Source: an uncultured Treponema sp.
GTDB lineage: Bacteria; Spirochaetota; Spirochaetia; Treponematales; Treponemataceae
DNA: 27,272 bases
Reading direction: 5' to 3'
NCBI GenBank assembly: GCA_905372265.1
Contig: CAJPOL010000015.1
Location: 1 to 27,272, forward strand
Shown here: piece by piece, positions 14,639 through 25,140 of the stretch
Layout: each line of letters starts with the position of its first letter
Position numbering within the stretch: the stretch's first letter is position 1
Translations under genes and position numbers: made by a program
The notes under the pieces: model-generated
What the model was told of the DNA's origin: nothing
What the model saw: only the letters and a program-made list of their open reading frames with translations
The model's database searches: none

Positions 14639-17092
14639 TTATGAATTGACACTCACTTTTTCCAGCTTCCAGATATCCCGCACATAGTCTTCGATGGTAC
14701 GGTCTGAACTGAACTTACCCGATCGGGCAATGTTCAAAAGGCACATTTTTGCCCATTTCATTTCGTCGCGGTAACATTCGACAATCCGCTGTTGCGCCGC
14801 TGCATAAGCATCGAAATCCGCCAGCACGTAATAGACGTCCGGCCGCTGCCCCTCCACGCCGTACACCAGCGAATCGTACAATTCTCTAAAGCTGTTGTCA
14901 AAGGGCGGCGTATATGTCCCGTCGATAAGCTGGGTCAGCGCTCTCGCCAATGCAGGATTGCGGTTAAGGTATTCTTGCGGATTATAGCTGTGCTCATGCT
15001 CAATCTTTTGGATCTCGTCTGCGGTGATACCGAAAATAACGGCGTTTTCAGCGCCTACTTCTTCCACAATTTCGATATTAGCGCCGTCCAGCGTTCCGAG
15101 CGTGATCGCACCGTTCAGCATAAACTTCATATTGCCGGTTCCCGACGCTTCCTTACCCGCGGTGGAAATCTGCTCGGAAATATCCGAAGCGGGGAAAATC
15201 TTTTCGGCAGTCGAGACGCAATAGTTTGCCGCAAATACTACCTTTAATTTTCCCCGTACACGGTGATCGTTGTTGATGCGGTCGGCAACGGTATTAATCA
15301 GTTTAATGATGAGCTTTGCCCGCCGATAGCCCGATGCTGCTTTTGCGCCGAAGATAAAGGTATGCGGAATAGGATCATACGTCGGGTCTTCGATAATTCT
15401 GTTATAGAGTGTCATCACATGCAGGACGTTTAAGAGCTGGCGTTTGTATTCGTGGAGCCGTTTTATCTGCACGTCAAAAATCGAGTTGGGATCGATCACA
15501 ACTCCCTGTGTCCGTTTGAGGAATTCAGCAAGCCGCTCTTTATTGTGTTTTTTTATCGCGATTAATTCGTTTAACGCTTCCTGATTATCCGCCAGTTTTT
15601 CAAGCTGCCGCAGCTGCGTAAGGTCTTTAATCCAGCCGTCGCCGATATGCTTCGTAATAAAGGCCGAAAGCGCGGGGTTTGCAGTTAAAAGCCAGCGGCG
15701 CTGGGTAACACCGTTTGTCTTATTGTTAAACTTTTGCGGATACAGATTATACCAATCGGACAGCTCTTTGGTTTTAAGAATTTCAGTGTGCAACGCTGCG
15801 ACACCGTTGACCGAAAACGAACCGGCAATGGCGAGCCATGCCATACGGATTTTCCCTTCACCGATAATGGACATCTTGTTGTGTTTTTTCCAATCGTTCG
15901 GGTATTTTTCCCGCAGCTCCAGTAGGAAGCGGCGGTTTATCTCTTCTACAATTTGATACACGCGCGGCAGCAAGCCTTGGAATATCTCGATCGGCCATTT
16001 TTCCAACGCTTCCGCTAAAATCGTATGGTTCGTATATGCAAATGTTTGAATAACAATCGCCCATGCCGCATCCCAGCCGAGGTGGTGTTCGTCCATCAAA
16101 AGGCGCATCAGTTCGGGGATTGCCACGACGGGGTGCGTATCGTTTAGCTGGATAACATTATAGCGCGGGAAGTCGGCGAAATTCGTACCGTGCTTGCGAA
16201 TAAACGAACGCACTAAATCCTGTAAACTTGCAGAAGTGAAAAAATACTGCTGTTTTAAACGGAGCGCCTTTCCCGACGGGCCGGTGTCGTTCGGGTATAA
16301 TACGCGGGAGATATTTTCTGCGGAGTTTTGTTTTGCAACCGCAGCGGTGTATTCCATGTTGTTAAAGAGCTGGAGGTCGAAGCCGTCGGGAGAGGAGGCT
16401 TCCCAGAGGCGCAGGCGGTTGACAGTTTTGGTGCCGTAGCCGATGATCGCCATATCATAGGGGGTAGCAATAACCTCCTCGGCATTTTCCAGCCGGTAGA
16501 GTAGGGTACCGTCTTCTTGCTGCGTGCATATCGGAGTGCCGCCGAAGTGTACCGTTACCGCCAAATCGTCGCGGCGTACTTCCCACGGATCGCGGTAACG
16601 CCGCCAGTTGTCGGGGTATTCCACCTGATAGCCGTTTTCTATCCGCTGTTCAAACATACCGTACTGGTAGCGGATACCGTAGCCGTGTCCGGGATAGTCG
16701 AGCGTTGCAAGCGAGTCCAAAAAACAGGCGGCGAGCCTACCGAGACCGCCGTTTCCAAGCCCTGCATCGGGTTCTTCATCCTCGATGTCCCGATACGAGG
16801 CGGAAAGCTCCGTTAAAAGTTCTTCCATTGCGGCGCGCATACCGGTGTTGTTCAAGTTATTGGAAAGCGCCCGCCCCATCAAAAATTCGGCGGAGAAATA
16901 ATACATCTGCCGTACATCGGGCTGCTCCTGCGCGGTTCTGGTTGCGGATATGTTGGGCTGAATGCTATCCATAACGCTGCTTGCCGCGGCATCATAGAGT
17001 TCACGTATTGTTGCCTCGGATATGTCCTTGCTGAAATTTCGTTTCAGCTTGCCTAAAATGCTTGCCCGTAAGGTTTCTTTTAACTGAGACAT
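14639..17092 (-). CDS. glgP: Glycogen/maltodextrin phosphorylase, mirror copy
   Basis: All 817 residues are identical to the 10181-12634 gene, including the pyridoxal-phosphate Lys656. No synonymous differences were noticed, which argues against an old duplication. Confidence 0.95.
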   Translation of the reverse strand: MSQLKETLRASILGKLKRNFSKDISEATIRELYDAAASSVMDSIQPNISATRTAQEQPDVRQMYYFSAEFLMGRALSNNLNNTGMRAAMEELLTELSASYRDIEDEEPDAGLGNGGLGRLAACFLDSLATLDYPGHGYGIRYQYGMFEQRIENGYQVEYPDNWRRYRDPWEVRRDDLAVTVHFGGTPICTQQEDGTLLYRLENAEEVIATPYDMAIIGYGTKTVNRLRLWEASSPDGFDLQLFNNMEYTAAVAKQNSAENISRVLYPNDTGPSGKALRLKQQYFFTSASLQDLVRSFIRKHGTNFADFPRYNVIQLNDTHPVVAIPELMRLLMDEHHLGWDAAWAIVIQTFAYTNHTILAEALEKWPIEIFQGLLPRVYQIVEEINRRFLLELREKYPNDWKKHNKMSIIGEGKIRMAWLAIAGSFSVNGVAALHTEILKTKELSDWYNLYPQKFNNKTNGVTQRRWLLTANPALSAFITKHIGDGWIKDLTQLRQLEKLADNQEALNELIAIKKHNKERLAEFLKRTQGVVIDPNSIFDVQIKRLHEYKRQLLNVLHVMTLYNRIIEDPTYDPIPHTFIFGAKAASGYRRAKLIIKLINTVADRINNDHRVRGKLKVVFAANYCVSTAEKIFPASDISEQISTAGKEASGTGNMKFMLNGAITLGTLDGANIEIVEEVGAENAVIFGITADEIQKIEHEHSYNPQEYLNRNPALARALTQLIDGTYTPPFDNSFRELYDSLVYGVEGQRPDVYYVLADFDAYAAAQQRIVECYRDEMKWAKMCLLNIARSGKFSSDRTIEDYVRDIWKLEKVSVNS

Positions 17093-17102
17093 AAATTCCC
17101 CC

Positions 17103-19247
17103 TTATTTCAGAATTAACACGACGGCTGTCGCGGCTAATACAACATATTTTTGCTGATTCTCCAAAAGCGGCGCCTGTTCGGGATCGGTAAAATCTTCTC
17201 CTGCCGGATAGGATGTATCGATTAGCCGATACCAATGCTTTCCTTCCAGCGGTGGGCAGATTGTTGCAGTAACGTCTAAAGTGCCGCCGTTCAACATGAT
17301 GTAAAAGCTGTTATCATCGCGTTCGGCTCTTGTTTCCGCCGTGGAACCGTCAAGAAAATATGCTAAAAAAGACGAAGGCTGGTTCCAATCGGGAGCGCTG
17401 CCTTGCGCGTTGTACCAGCTGATATCCGGTTTTCGCCGGTCGCCTGATTGTGTTCCCGTTAAAAACTCCGAACGTAGGAATACCGGATGCTGTTTGCGTA
17501 GGCGGATTAGTTTTTTTACAAATGCCAATATATCGGCATTGCTCCGGGTGAGCGACCAGTCGAACCAGCTTATCTCGTTATCTTGGCAGTAGGGATTGTT
17601 ATTCCCACGCTGAGTCCGCAATACTTCATCTCCGGCGGTCAGCATCGGAGTTCCCAACGATAAAATGAGCGTTAAGAGTATATTCTTTGCTTTTTGCTTC
17701 CGTACAGTTTCGATATGACTATTCTCGGTTTTTCCTTCAAAGCCGTTGTTATAGCTGCAATTGGAATCGCTGCCGTCCCGATTGTCCTCTCCGTTTTCTT
17801 CGTTGTGTTTTCTATCATAGCTTAATAAATCGTAGAGGGTAAACCCGTCATGGCTGGTAACAAAGTTGATGGAATGGAAGGGTTTACGTCCGTTGCGGAG
17901 GTACAAGTCGGCGGAACCGGTTACCCGCGTCGCAAGTTCTTTTGCATGGGATAAATCTCCGCGCCAAAAGAGCCGCACATCGTCGCGGAAACGGTCATTC
18001 CATTCAGCCCACCTGCCGGCGGAAAAATTCCCTACCTGATACGCGCCGCCCGCATCCCATGCCTCTGCGATGATCTTTGTTTTTCTCAATATGGGGTCTT
18101 CGGCAATATGTTCAATGGTCGGCGGATTATCCATGAGGTTTCCTTTTTGATCTCTGCCCAAGATAGAGCCGAGGTCGAACCGGAAACCGTCGACGTGCAT
18201 TTCAATGACCCAGTACCGCAGGCAGTCTAAGATAAAGGTCTGCACAATCGGGTGATTACAGTTTACGGTGTTGCCGCAGCCTGAGTAGTTCCGGTAATAA
18301 CGCGCGTTATCTTCCAGTATATAATAGATGGTATTGTCCAAGCCTCGGAACGAAAGGGTCGGGCCGAACTCGCTTCCTTCCGCCGTATGATTAAATACGA
18401 TGTCCAGAATTACTTCGATGCCGTTTTTATGCAGCTCGCGCACCATCCGTTTAAACTCGAATACCGCCCCAATACCTTCACGGTCGGAAGCGTAAGACGA
18501 TTTAGGCGCAAAAAAAGTGATGGTACTATATCCCCAGTAGTTTTTTAACACCGATCCTGTCCGCGGATTTATTCTGGTCAATTCATGCTCGTTAAATTCC
18601 TGAATAGGCAATAGCTCAAGGCTGGTGATGCCCAGTTCTTTTAAATATGGAATGGTATCGATAATCCCCTGATAGGTTCCCTTATGCTGCTGCGGTGCAT
18701 TGGTATGGCACGAAAGCCCTTTTACATGCGCTTCGTAGATGATACAGTCTTTTAGTGGATAATTGAGCGGGTGATCGCCCTGCCAGTCAAAATCATCCTG
18801 CGCTACTGCAATGCACTTGGGAAAATGAGCAGGCAGCTGCCCGCTTAAAAAAGCCAGATCGCCGTCTAGGTGAGGGGGCGGCGTTTGCGCGGAAAAATTC
18901 CCGCTAAAGGATTCCGTATTGGCAAGCCCCCGCGAATACGGGTCGAGCAGATAATTACCGGCATTAAAACGCATTCCCTCGTAAGGAGCAAAGGGGCCGT
19001 CGACGCGGTAAAGATACAGGGCGTTTTTCGGTAAGCCTTTGACAAAGATATGCCAGATATCTCCTGTTTTATTCGTATTGGGGTCAAAAGTGTATGAACA
19101 ACAAGGCGCGGAATCTTCGGCTTTTTCAAAGATATCCAACGTAACCGAAAAGGCATTACGGGAAAAAATACTGAAATTCACACCATCGCTATAGACGGCA
19201 GCACCGGCAGGAAGCGGACTACCCGGCAAAAATGATAGGTTTTCCAT
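17103..19247 (-). CDS. glgX: Glycogen debranching enzyme, mirror copy
   Basis: The 714 residues from the ATG whose first base is 19247 are identical to the gene at 8026-10170, with the same catalytic residues Asp358, Glu395 and Asp467. It is read toward the mirror glgP, 10 bases downstream. Confidence 0.92.
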   Translation of the reverse strand: MENLSFLPGSPLPAGAAVYSDGVNFSIFSRNAFSVTLDIFEKAEDSAPCCSYTFDPNTNKTGDIWHIFVKGLPKNALYLYRVDGPFAPYEGMRFNAGNYLLDPYSRGLANTESFSGNFSAQTPPPHLDGDLAFLSGQLPAHFPKCIAVAQDDFDWQGDHPLNYPLKDCIIYEAHVKGLSCHTNAPQQHKGTYQGIIDTIPYLKELGITSLELLPIQEFNEHELTRINPRTGSVLKNYWGYSTITFFAPKSSYASDREGIGAVFEFKRMVRELHKNGIEVILDIVFNHTAEGSEFGPTLSFRGLDNTIYYILEDNARYYRNYSGCGNTVNCNHPIVQTFILDCLRYWVIEMHVDGFRFDLGSILGRDQKGNLMDNPPTIEHIAEDPILRKTKIIAEAWDAGGAYQVGNFSAGRWAEWNDRFRDDVRLFWRGDLSHAKELATRVTGSADLYLRNGRKPFHSINFVTSHDGFTLYDLLSYDRKHNEENGEDNRDGSDSNCSYNNGFEGKTENSHIETVRKQKAKNILLTLILSLGTPMLTAGDEVLRTQRGNNNPYCQDNEISWFDWSLTRSNADILAFVKKLIRLRKQHPVFLRSEFLTGTQSGDRRKPDISWYNAQGSAPDWNQPSSFLAYFLDGSTAETRAERDDNSFYIMLNGGTLDVTATICPPLEGKHWYRLIDTSYPAGEDFTDPEQAPLLENQQKYVVLAATAVVLILK

Positions 19248-19282
19248 GAATGAAACGAAATGTAGCACGAAAAATAAAATTA

Positions 19283-19291
19283 TGCTATACT
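19283..19291 (+). promoter_or_regulatory. Mirror copy of the candidate extended -10 promoter
   Basis: TGCTATACT on the + strand, facing the regulator gene at 19585. Image of 7982-7990. Confidence 0.4.
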
Positions 19292-19302
19292 CACTCAAAG
19301 TT

Positions 19303-19443
19303 AGGATAAACACATCAGCTTTTTTATAGTACCCCGAAAAATAAAGAGGCTGTTCAACCAGAATTGAACCTCTTCGCGGTTCAAATGGTCTCACAGCCTC
19401 TTTATTTTTCGATATTTGATTAATAACCTGATGTGTTTATCCT
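19303..19443. mobile_element. MITE-like nested inverted repeat, mirror copy
   Basis: Image of 7830-7970. The 16-bp ends lie at 19303-19318 and 19428-19443, and the inner 19-bp stem is 19335-19353 with 19393-19411. Confidence 0.45.
19335..19411. terminator. Long hairpin, possible attenuator, mirror copy
   Basis: Image of 7862-7938. In this orientation the T-rich arm faces the downstream regulator-hprK operon on the + strand. Confidence 0.5.
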
Positions 19444-19461
19444 GCTTCTCAAAATAAAATG

Positions 19462-19487
19462 TGCAAAATTTTTAGCAAAATTTTGCA
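19462..19487. repeat. 11-bp inverted repeat, mirror copy
   Basis: Image of 7786-7811. Confidence 0.7.
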
Positions 19488-19511
19488 TGAAAGGCAGCGC
19501 TTAAACTATTT

Positions 19512-19526
19512 CTGATGTGTTTATCC
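19512..19526 (-). repeat. 15-bp direct repeat, mirror copy
   Basis: Image of the GGATAAACACATCAG copy at 7747-7761. Confidence 0.85.
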
Positions 19527-19540
19527 GTCTTTCCTAAAAA

Positions 19541-19574
19541 TTTGTGCGAAATTTTAGATAAAATTTCGCACAAA
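19541..19574 (+). repeat. 16-bp inverted repeat beside the ribosome binding site, mirror copy
   Basis: Image of 7699-7732. It is followed immediately by the AAGGA of the gene starting at 19585. Confidence 0.7.
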
Positions 19575-19584
19575 AGGATAAGTT

Positions 19585-20883
19585 ATGAAGAAGATACCGA
19601 TTGTCAGTACCGTTGTAACTACTGTAGATGCGTTGCAACAGGCATGTAAGCAGTCTAATTTCAGTATTATATCGCAACAATTACATGATTACAGCGAAGC
19701 CTTTGCAGCCTTTCGGTACGAGATGCCGGAGATTAAAATTATCGATTTCGGCGACCCTGCGATTCATGCGGAAAAATGTCTTAAAATCGTAAAGGATGAT
19801 CCGTGGCTCCTATTCGGCGGTGTGATTGCAATTACCGATTCGCAGGAACAAAAAGCGACACTGACACAACGGAAAGAACCTAACTTTTTATTCGTTTTAA
19901 CGCGCCAAGAATTTGAACAGTATGTTGTGCAAATTATTAAAATCTTAAACTCCCATGAACATTTTCTCGTCAATCGCGGTATGAACCATCCTGCAAACGA
20001 TCTTGAACACGGTAGTTTTACCAGTGAGACCGACCCGTTTGAAATAATGTTCTATGCAAATCTTATTTCTACCTATCTCTATAATACCGACCGCGTTAAT
20101 GAGGCTGAACGGAGCGCGTTTCAGGGTGCAATGATGGAGCTGCTGCTGAACGCCGTAGAGCACGGTAATTGCGATATAAGTTATAATGAAAAAACGGAGT
20201 GGCTTAAACAGGGGAAGGATGTCCTTGAGCTGATTAAAATAAAAAAGATGGATCCTTCCGTCGGAACGAAAAAGGTACTCATCACATACAATATTTCTCC
20301 CGAACGCACGCGAATTACCATCAAAGACGACGGCCCGGGATTTGACTGGCGTTCTGCGCTTGATGCTCCTTTTGAAGCAGGCTTACACGGAATGGGTATT
20401 AAGATGAGCCAAAGTTTCGTGAAAGAGCTGTATTATAATGATGCCGGAAACGAGGTTTCATTCGAAGTGCCGAATCAGAAAGACAGTACCAATCTAACAC
20501 CGGTAATTTTGCGGGAACAGGAGACCTTTCATTTTGACCACTTGCAGGTGGTATGCCGTCAAAACGAGGAATCGAATGACCTTTTTTATATCCGATCCGG
20601 ACGCTATGCGGTTTACGTCGATAATACACTGTTAACGGTGCTGACGCCGGCGGACATTTTTATCGGGGAGATGGCTTTCCTTACAAACGATAGGCGGTCG
20701 GCAACCATTGTTGCGATCGGAAAAGGAACGTTGGTTAAAGTGCCTAAGATGGAATTTATAAAACTGATCGAAGCATACCCTCATTACGGTATCTTTTTGT
20801 CGCGCCTTCTCGCCGACCGCCTTGCGCGTCAATCACGCGAAAGCGCCTCACTTAAAACCGAACTGAAATCCCTAAAAGATTGA
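19585..20883 (+). CDS. HATPase / cyclic nucleotide-binding regulator, mirror copy
   Basis: The 432 residues are identical to the 6390-7688 gene: degenerate N-terminal domain, HATPase N/G1/G2 boxes and C-terminal cyclic nucleotide-binding domain. It is the first gene of the mirrored operon. Confidence 0.8.
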   Translation: MKKIPIVSTVVTTVDALQQACKQSNFSIISQQLHDYSEAFAAFRYEMPEIKIIDFGDPAIHAEKCLKIVKDDPWLLFGGVIAITDSQEQKATLTQRKEPNFLFVLTRQEFEQYVVQIIKILNSHEHFLVNRGMNHPANDLEHGSFTSETDPFEIMFYANLISTYLYNTDRVNEAERSAFQGAMMELLLNAVEHGNCDISYNEKTEWLKQGKDVLELIKIKKMDPSVGTKKVLITYNISPERTRITIKDDGPGFDWRSALDAPFEAGLHGMGIKMSQSFVKELYYNDAGNEVSFEVPNQKDSTNLTPVILREQETFHFDHLQVVCRQNEESNDLFYIRSGRYAVYVDNTLLTVLTPADIFIGEMAFLTNDRRSATIVAIGKGTLVKVPKMEFIKLIEAYPHYGIFLSRLLADRLARQSRESASLKTELKSLKD

Positions 20884-20919
20884 ACTTAGGGCAATCGGCG
20901 CGGTTATAAAGGCTTATAT

Positions 20920-21909
20920 ATGCTTTCTAAGAGTTTAACGGTACTTGAATTACTCGATCTCGACTTAACGGAACACGATGCGCTTCACCTGCATTGCGTG
21001 TGCGGGCAAAACGGTTTGATGCGCAGTATTACCGTTGCGGATTTAAATCGTCCCGGTCTTGCACTTTCGGGCTTCTTTGATTCTTTTGCCTATCAACGTG
21101 TCCAGCTGTTCGGCAGGGGAGAATGCGCCTATTTACAAAAACTCATTGAAAACAATACCGTGGAAAATATAAAAAAGATGCTGACTTATGATATTCCCTG
21201 CTGTATTTTCTCTCATAATATTCCTCCTCCTCCGGTGTTTTTAGAGTTGGTTCGGACAACCGGCTGCCCCGTACTGCAAACGGATCTTTCCTCCAGCGAG
21301 CTTTCCGTGCGGCTGATGCGTGTTCTCTCCAATGTGTTCGCCCCGACAGTGGCAATACACGGTGTTCTGGTAGAAGTATACGGACTTGGTATTCTCATCT
21401 TGGGTGATTCGGGGGTCGGTAAAAGTGAAACGGCGCTTGAGCTTGTGGAACGCGGACACCGATTGGTGGTTGACGATGTGGTCGAGATCACCTGCATCAA
21501 CGGGAATAGCTTAATCGGGCGGGGCGCCAATAAGATGATCGGCCATCACATGGAAATACGAGGGCTGGGCATTATCAATATTATGCAGCTGTACGGCGTC
21601 CGTTCGGTGCGGGAGCAAAAGCAGATACAGCTAGTGGCTAAGTTGGAAGAATGGGATTCACACAAAGTATACGACCGCATCGGTACTGAGGAACTTACCA
21701 CCGAGATATTGGATGTAAAACTGCCGCTTTTGGAAATACCGGTAAAATCGGGGCGAAATATTCCGATTATTTTAGAAACGGCCGCAATGAACGAGCGGCT
21801 TAAAAGTATGGGCGTTTATTCTGCGAAAGAATTTAATCAAAACATTCTGCGCTGGATGGAAAGCGATACGAGCCGGGTACCTTATTATTCGGCAGATGAT
21901 ACCTATTAA
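20920..21909 (+). CDS. hprK: HPr kinase/phosphorylase, mirror copy
   Basis: The 329 residues are identical to the 5364-6353 gene, with Walker A at 162-169 and the family signature at 211-220. Confidence 0.95.
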   Translation: MLSKSLTVLELLDLDLTEHDALHLHCVCGQNGLMRSITVADLNRPGLALSGFFDSFAYQRVQLFGRGECAYLQKLIENNTVENIKKMLTYDIPCCIFSHNIPPPPVFLELVRTTGCPVLQTDLSSSELSVRLMRVLSNVFAPTVAIHGVLVEVYGLGILILGDSGVGKSETALELVERGHRLVVDDVVEITCINGNSLIGRGANKMIGHHMEIRGLGIINIMQLYGVRSVREQKQIQLVAKLEEWDSHKVYDRIGTEELTTEILDVKLPLLEIPVKSGRNIPIILETAAMNERLKSMGVYSAKEFNQNILRWMESDTSRVPYYSADDTY

Positions 21910-21920
21910 GGAAAAACTCT

Positions 21921-22187
21921 ATGGTAACAAAAAAGATTATTGTGCAAAATCGCGCCGGCATCCATGCGCGGCCGTCATCGTTGATTGTACAAACGGCAAG
22001 CAAGTTCCAGTCGACGATCATATTTGAAAAAGAAAACATTACTGTTAATGCGAAATCTATTATGGGTGTAATGACGATGGCTGCGGGCTATCAAACCGAA
22101 TTGACCGTTTCTGCCGACGGCGCCGACGAAACCGAAGCAGTCGCAGCGCTTGAACAGCTTTTTGCCGCAAAATTTGAAGAGGAATAA
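21921..22187 (+). CDS. ptsH: Phosphocarrier protein HPr, mirror copy
   Basis: The 88 residues are identical to the 5086-5352 gene, with His15 and Ser45. The ribosome binding site again overlaps the hprK stop. Confidence 0.95.
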   Translation: MVTKKIIVQNRAGIHARPSSLIVQTASKFQSTIIFEKENITVNAKSIMGVMTMAAGYQTELTVSADGADETEAVAALEQLFAAKFEEE

Positions 22188-22196
22188 CGCAAAAAG

Positions 22197-23207
22197 ATGA
22201 GTGCACCTTTATGGCTTTTTACCGGCCCCGAATTGGGAGAGCGGAATGACGCGCTTGAAGCGCTGCGGAAAAGCGCGGAAAAAAAATACGGACAGCTCGA
22301 CAATCATCTCTTTTACGCGGCGGACACCCCTCTATCGGTTATTTTGGATGCCGTTCAGAACGGTTCTTTGTTCGCAGAGGCGCGGTTTGCCGTCGTCAGA
22401 AATGCGGAAACAATCAAGAAAAAGGAAGATATACAAGCACTCACACAGTGGGTTGAACAAACTTCTACTGAAGACGGCGCTTTTTTAGTCCTAATCTCCG
22501 ATGAAATCGGAATTGATAAAAAAATTGAAGCGCTGGTGCCTAAAGATCACAAAAAAATATTCTGGGAACTCTTCGAAAATAGAAAACGGGATTGGATTCG
22601 CCGTTATTTTGGACAGTCGAAAATCAATATTGAGCAGAATGCTGTCGAGGTTCTGCTGGAATTGGTAGAAAATAACACCGAAGCGTTAAAAACTACCTGC
22701 GCGCATATCAGCCTCTTTTTTGAGCCGGGAACAACGCTGACTGCGGAAACCGTTGAACACCTGCTTGCGCATAACAAAGAAGAAACACCGTTTACGCTTT
22801 TTGATGCGCTCAGTAATGCCAATCTGGAATATGCGCTGAATATCCGCCAGAAGTTGACCCTTTCCAAAGAATCCTCTCCGGTACAACTGATTGCGGGACT
22901 TGCCTACTGCTTTCGGCGTTTGCGGGACTGGCATAACCTTGCGCAAACCGGCGGGCTTGATGATTTCAGCTTAAAAAAAGCGGGCTTTACATCAAAAAAA
23001 GCAATCGACCAGTACCGCCGTGCAAGCAGGCAATGGAATGCGCAAACAGTGTACCGCATTATATCGCTCTTAAATAAAACCGATATGCAGATTCGTGCAA
23101 TGGGGCAAGAATTATCGGGCGTACTGCTCGACACCTGCCTCTACAGCATTATCTGCAATCAGGGACGGGAATTAGCGGCATACAGCGACACCGTCCGTCT
23201 GCACTAA
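22197..23207 (+). CDS. holA: DNA polymerase III delta subunit, mirror copy
   Basis: The 336 residues are identical to the 4066-5076 gene. It lies 9 bases after the mirror ptsH. Confidence 0.9.
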   Translation: MSAPLWLFTGPELGERNDALEALRKSAEKKYGQLDNHLFYAADTPLSVILDAVQNGSLFAEARFAVVRNAETIKKKEDIQALTQWVEQTSTEDGAFLVLISDEIGIDKKIEALVPKDHKKIFWELFENRKRDWIRRYFGQSKINIEQNAVEVLLELVENNTEALKTTCAHISLFFEPGTTLTAETVEHLLAHNKEETPFTLFDALSNANLEYALNIRQKLTLSKESSPVQLIAGLAYCFRRLRDWHNLAQTGGLDDFSLKKAGFTSKKAIDQYRRASRQWNAQTVYRIISLLNKTDMQIRAMGQELSGVLLDTCLYSIICNQGRELAAYSDTVRLH

Positions 23208-23345
23208 TTATCCCAAAAATATTCAGAGAATCTCCCGTATTTATAACATAAAAGTCTGCCGATATTCGCCGATATATACAGAAGATATTTGGGGTATCTC
23301 TAAAGACTTGGTTATATTTTTAGAGGTTCCCATTCGGAGGTTCTT
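23208..23345 (+). other. Intergenic region with hairpin, mirror copy
   Basis: Image of 3928-4065, with the CTCTAAA/TTTAGAG inverted repeat at 23298-23304 and 23319-23325. Confidence 0.35.
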
Positions 23346-23765
23346 ATGAGACGAAGTATGGGTATCACCATCTTGCAAATTGCACTTGTTTTTTTCTTAC
23401 TGGTTAGCGGCGTAACGGGACTTATGCAGTCCAGCGCCGGTAATTTAAATCCGGTGGTTACATTTCTTACACAGTTGGTAAAAAGTTCAACAGTAAGCAC
23501 GATCATCATCATCTCGATTGCAGTCTGTGAACTCATCGCCGGATTTTTCTTGTTGATGGGGCTGTTTACATTCTCTCCGCAGATTCTCAATGTGATTTTG
23601 ATTATTTTTACCGTGTTGTGGATCATTAATATTGTTTTGATCGATTTTATCGGAACATTTAACAGCGGTATTCATGGCGTACACGGTTTATTAACCTATC
23701 TGCAGCAGCTTTCCGGTCACCTGATGGTATTGGGAGCCCTCATCTGCGTACAGTATCGTAACTGA
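23346..23765 (+). CDS. Small four-helix membrane protein, mirror copy
   Basis: The 139 residues are identical to the 3508-3927 gene, with the same GGAGG ribosome binding site. Confidence 0.72.
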   Translation: MRRSMGITILQIALVFFLLVSGVTGLMQSSAGNLNPVVTFLTQLVKSSTVSTIIIISIAVCELIAGFFLLMGLFTFSPQILNVILIIFTVLWIINIVLIDFIGTFNSGIHGVHGLLTYLQQLSGHLMVLGALICVQYRN

Positions 23766-23787
23766 TTTTTTAATTAAGAGAAGCATC

Positions 23788-23856
23788 AAAAAAAGCCGAC
23801 GTCAAACGGTTGAAGTTAAATCTTCCGCCCGTTTAATAACGCCGGCTCTTTTTTTT
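23788..23856. terminator. Bidirectional terminator, mirror copy
   Basis: Image of 3417-3485. It separates the convergent membrane-protein gene and mirror clpX. Confidence 0.82.
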
Positions 23857-23895
23857 GTCTAAAGAATAAATCAATCACAGAAAAATTCGATAAAA

Positions 23896-25140
23896 CTATG
23901 CTGTTTTTTCCGAAATCAGTTTTAACTCAGGCTTCTCGGTTTCCTCAATAACTTTCTTTGTGATATGCAGGGCTTTTTCACCTTTCATTGACGGTGCTTC
24001 AAACATCGCGTCAAGCATCAGCTTCTCAACAATAGAGCGAAGCCCGCGTGCACCGGTATTTTGATCCAGCGCCTGCTGTGAAATCGCATCAAGAGCGGCC
24101 TCGTCAAAGGTGAGCTTAACATTATCAAGCTTAAACGATTCTTGGAACTGTTTGATAATCGCGTTCTTAGGTTCAACAAGAATACGGCGCAGGTCTTCGA
24201 GCTTTAAATCGCTGAGCGAAACACTGATGGGAAGCCGCCCGATCAATTCGGGAATAATACCGAATTTTACCAGATCATCGGGAATGAGCTTGTCGTACAA
24301 CTCCTGCAAATCCTTTTCTTTTGCAGACCGCACATCAGCCGCAAACCCCATCGGATTTTCCGCAACCCGCGTCTGAATAATCGTATCAAGCCCGACAAAA
24401 GCGCCGCCGCAGATAAACAGGATATTGGACGTATCGATTTTGAGCATATCCTGATTCGGATGTTTACGCCCGCCCTGCGGAGGAACGGAAGCAACGGTTC
24501 CTTCAACAATCTTCAATAAAGCCTGCTGAACACCTTCACCCGAAACATCACGGGTAATCGATACGTTTTCGCTTTTCCGCGCAATCTTATCAATTTCGTC
24601 AATAAAGATAATACCGCGCTCCGCACGAGCGATATCGCCATCTGCATTTTGGATAAGCTTTAAAAGGATATTTTCAACGTCTTCACCGACATATCCCGCT
24701 TCGGTTAAAGTAGTCGCATCCGCAATAGCAAACGGCACCTTCATCTTTTGCGCAAGAGTCCGCGCCAAGAGCGTCTTTCCCGAACCGGTCGGGCCTATCA
24801 ATAAAACGTTCGATTTTTCAATCACAACGGCATTTCGGTCAGTCGGCGGATGCATAATCCGCTTGTAGTGATTATAGACGGCAACCGATAAAACCCGTTT
24901 GGCTTTCTCTTGTCCGATAACATATTCGTCAAGGTAGGCCTTTAGCTCCACCGGTGTCGGAATATCCCCTGAAAGCTGCAAAGGCATCGCCATTTTATAA
25001 GCGCTCAAGTATTCCTTACAAAGCTGGATACAATGATCGCAGATAGCAACTCCCGGACCGGGAACAATTTTACGGCCTGCATCTTCACGCTTACCGCAAA
25101 AAGAGCAAACCAAAGAAGGATCACTTCTTAATTTAGGCAT
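23896..25140 (-). CDS. clpX: ClpX, mirror copy
   Basis: The 414 residues from the ATG whose first base is 25140 are identical to the 2133-3377 gene, with zinc-binding Cys12/15/34/37, Walker A and Walker B. Confidence 0.96.
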   Translation of the reverse strand: MPKLRSDPSLVCSFCGKREDAGRKIVPGPGVAICDHCIQLCKEYLSAYKMAMPLQLSGDIPTPVELKAYLDEYVIGQEKAKRVLSVAVYNHYKRIMHPPTDRNAVVIEKSNVLLIGPTGSGKTLLARTLAQKMKVPFAIADATTLTEAGYVGEDVENILLKLIQNADGDIARAERGIIFIDEIDKIARKSENVSITRDVSGEGVQQALLKIVEGTVASVPPQGGRKHPNQDMLKIDTSNILFICGGAFVGLDTIIQTRVAENPMGFAADVRSAKEKDLQELYDKLIPDDLVKFGIIPELIGRLPISVSLSDLKLEDLRRILVEPKNAIIKQFQESFKLDNVKLTFDEAALDAISQQALDQNTGARGLRSIVEKLMLDAMFEAPSMKGEKALHITKKVIEETEKPELKLISEKTA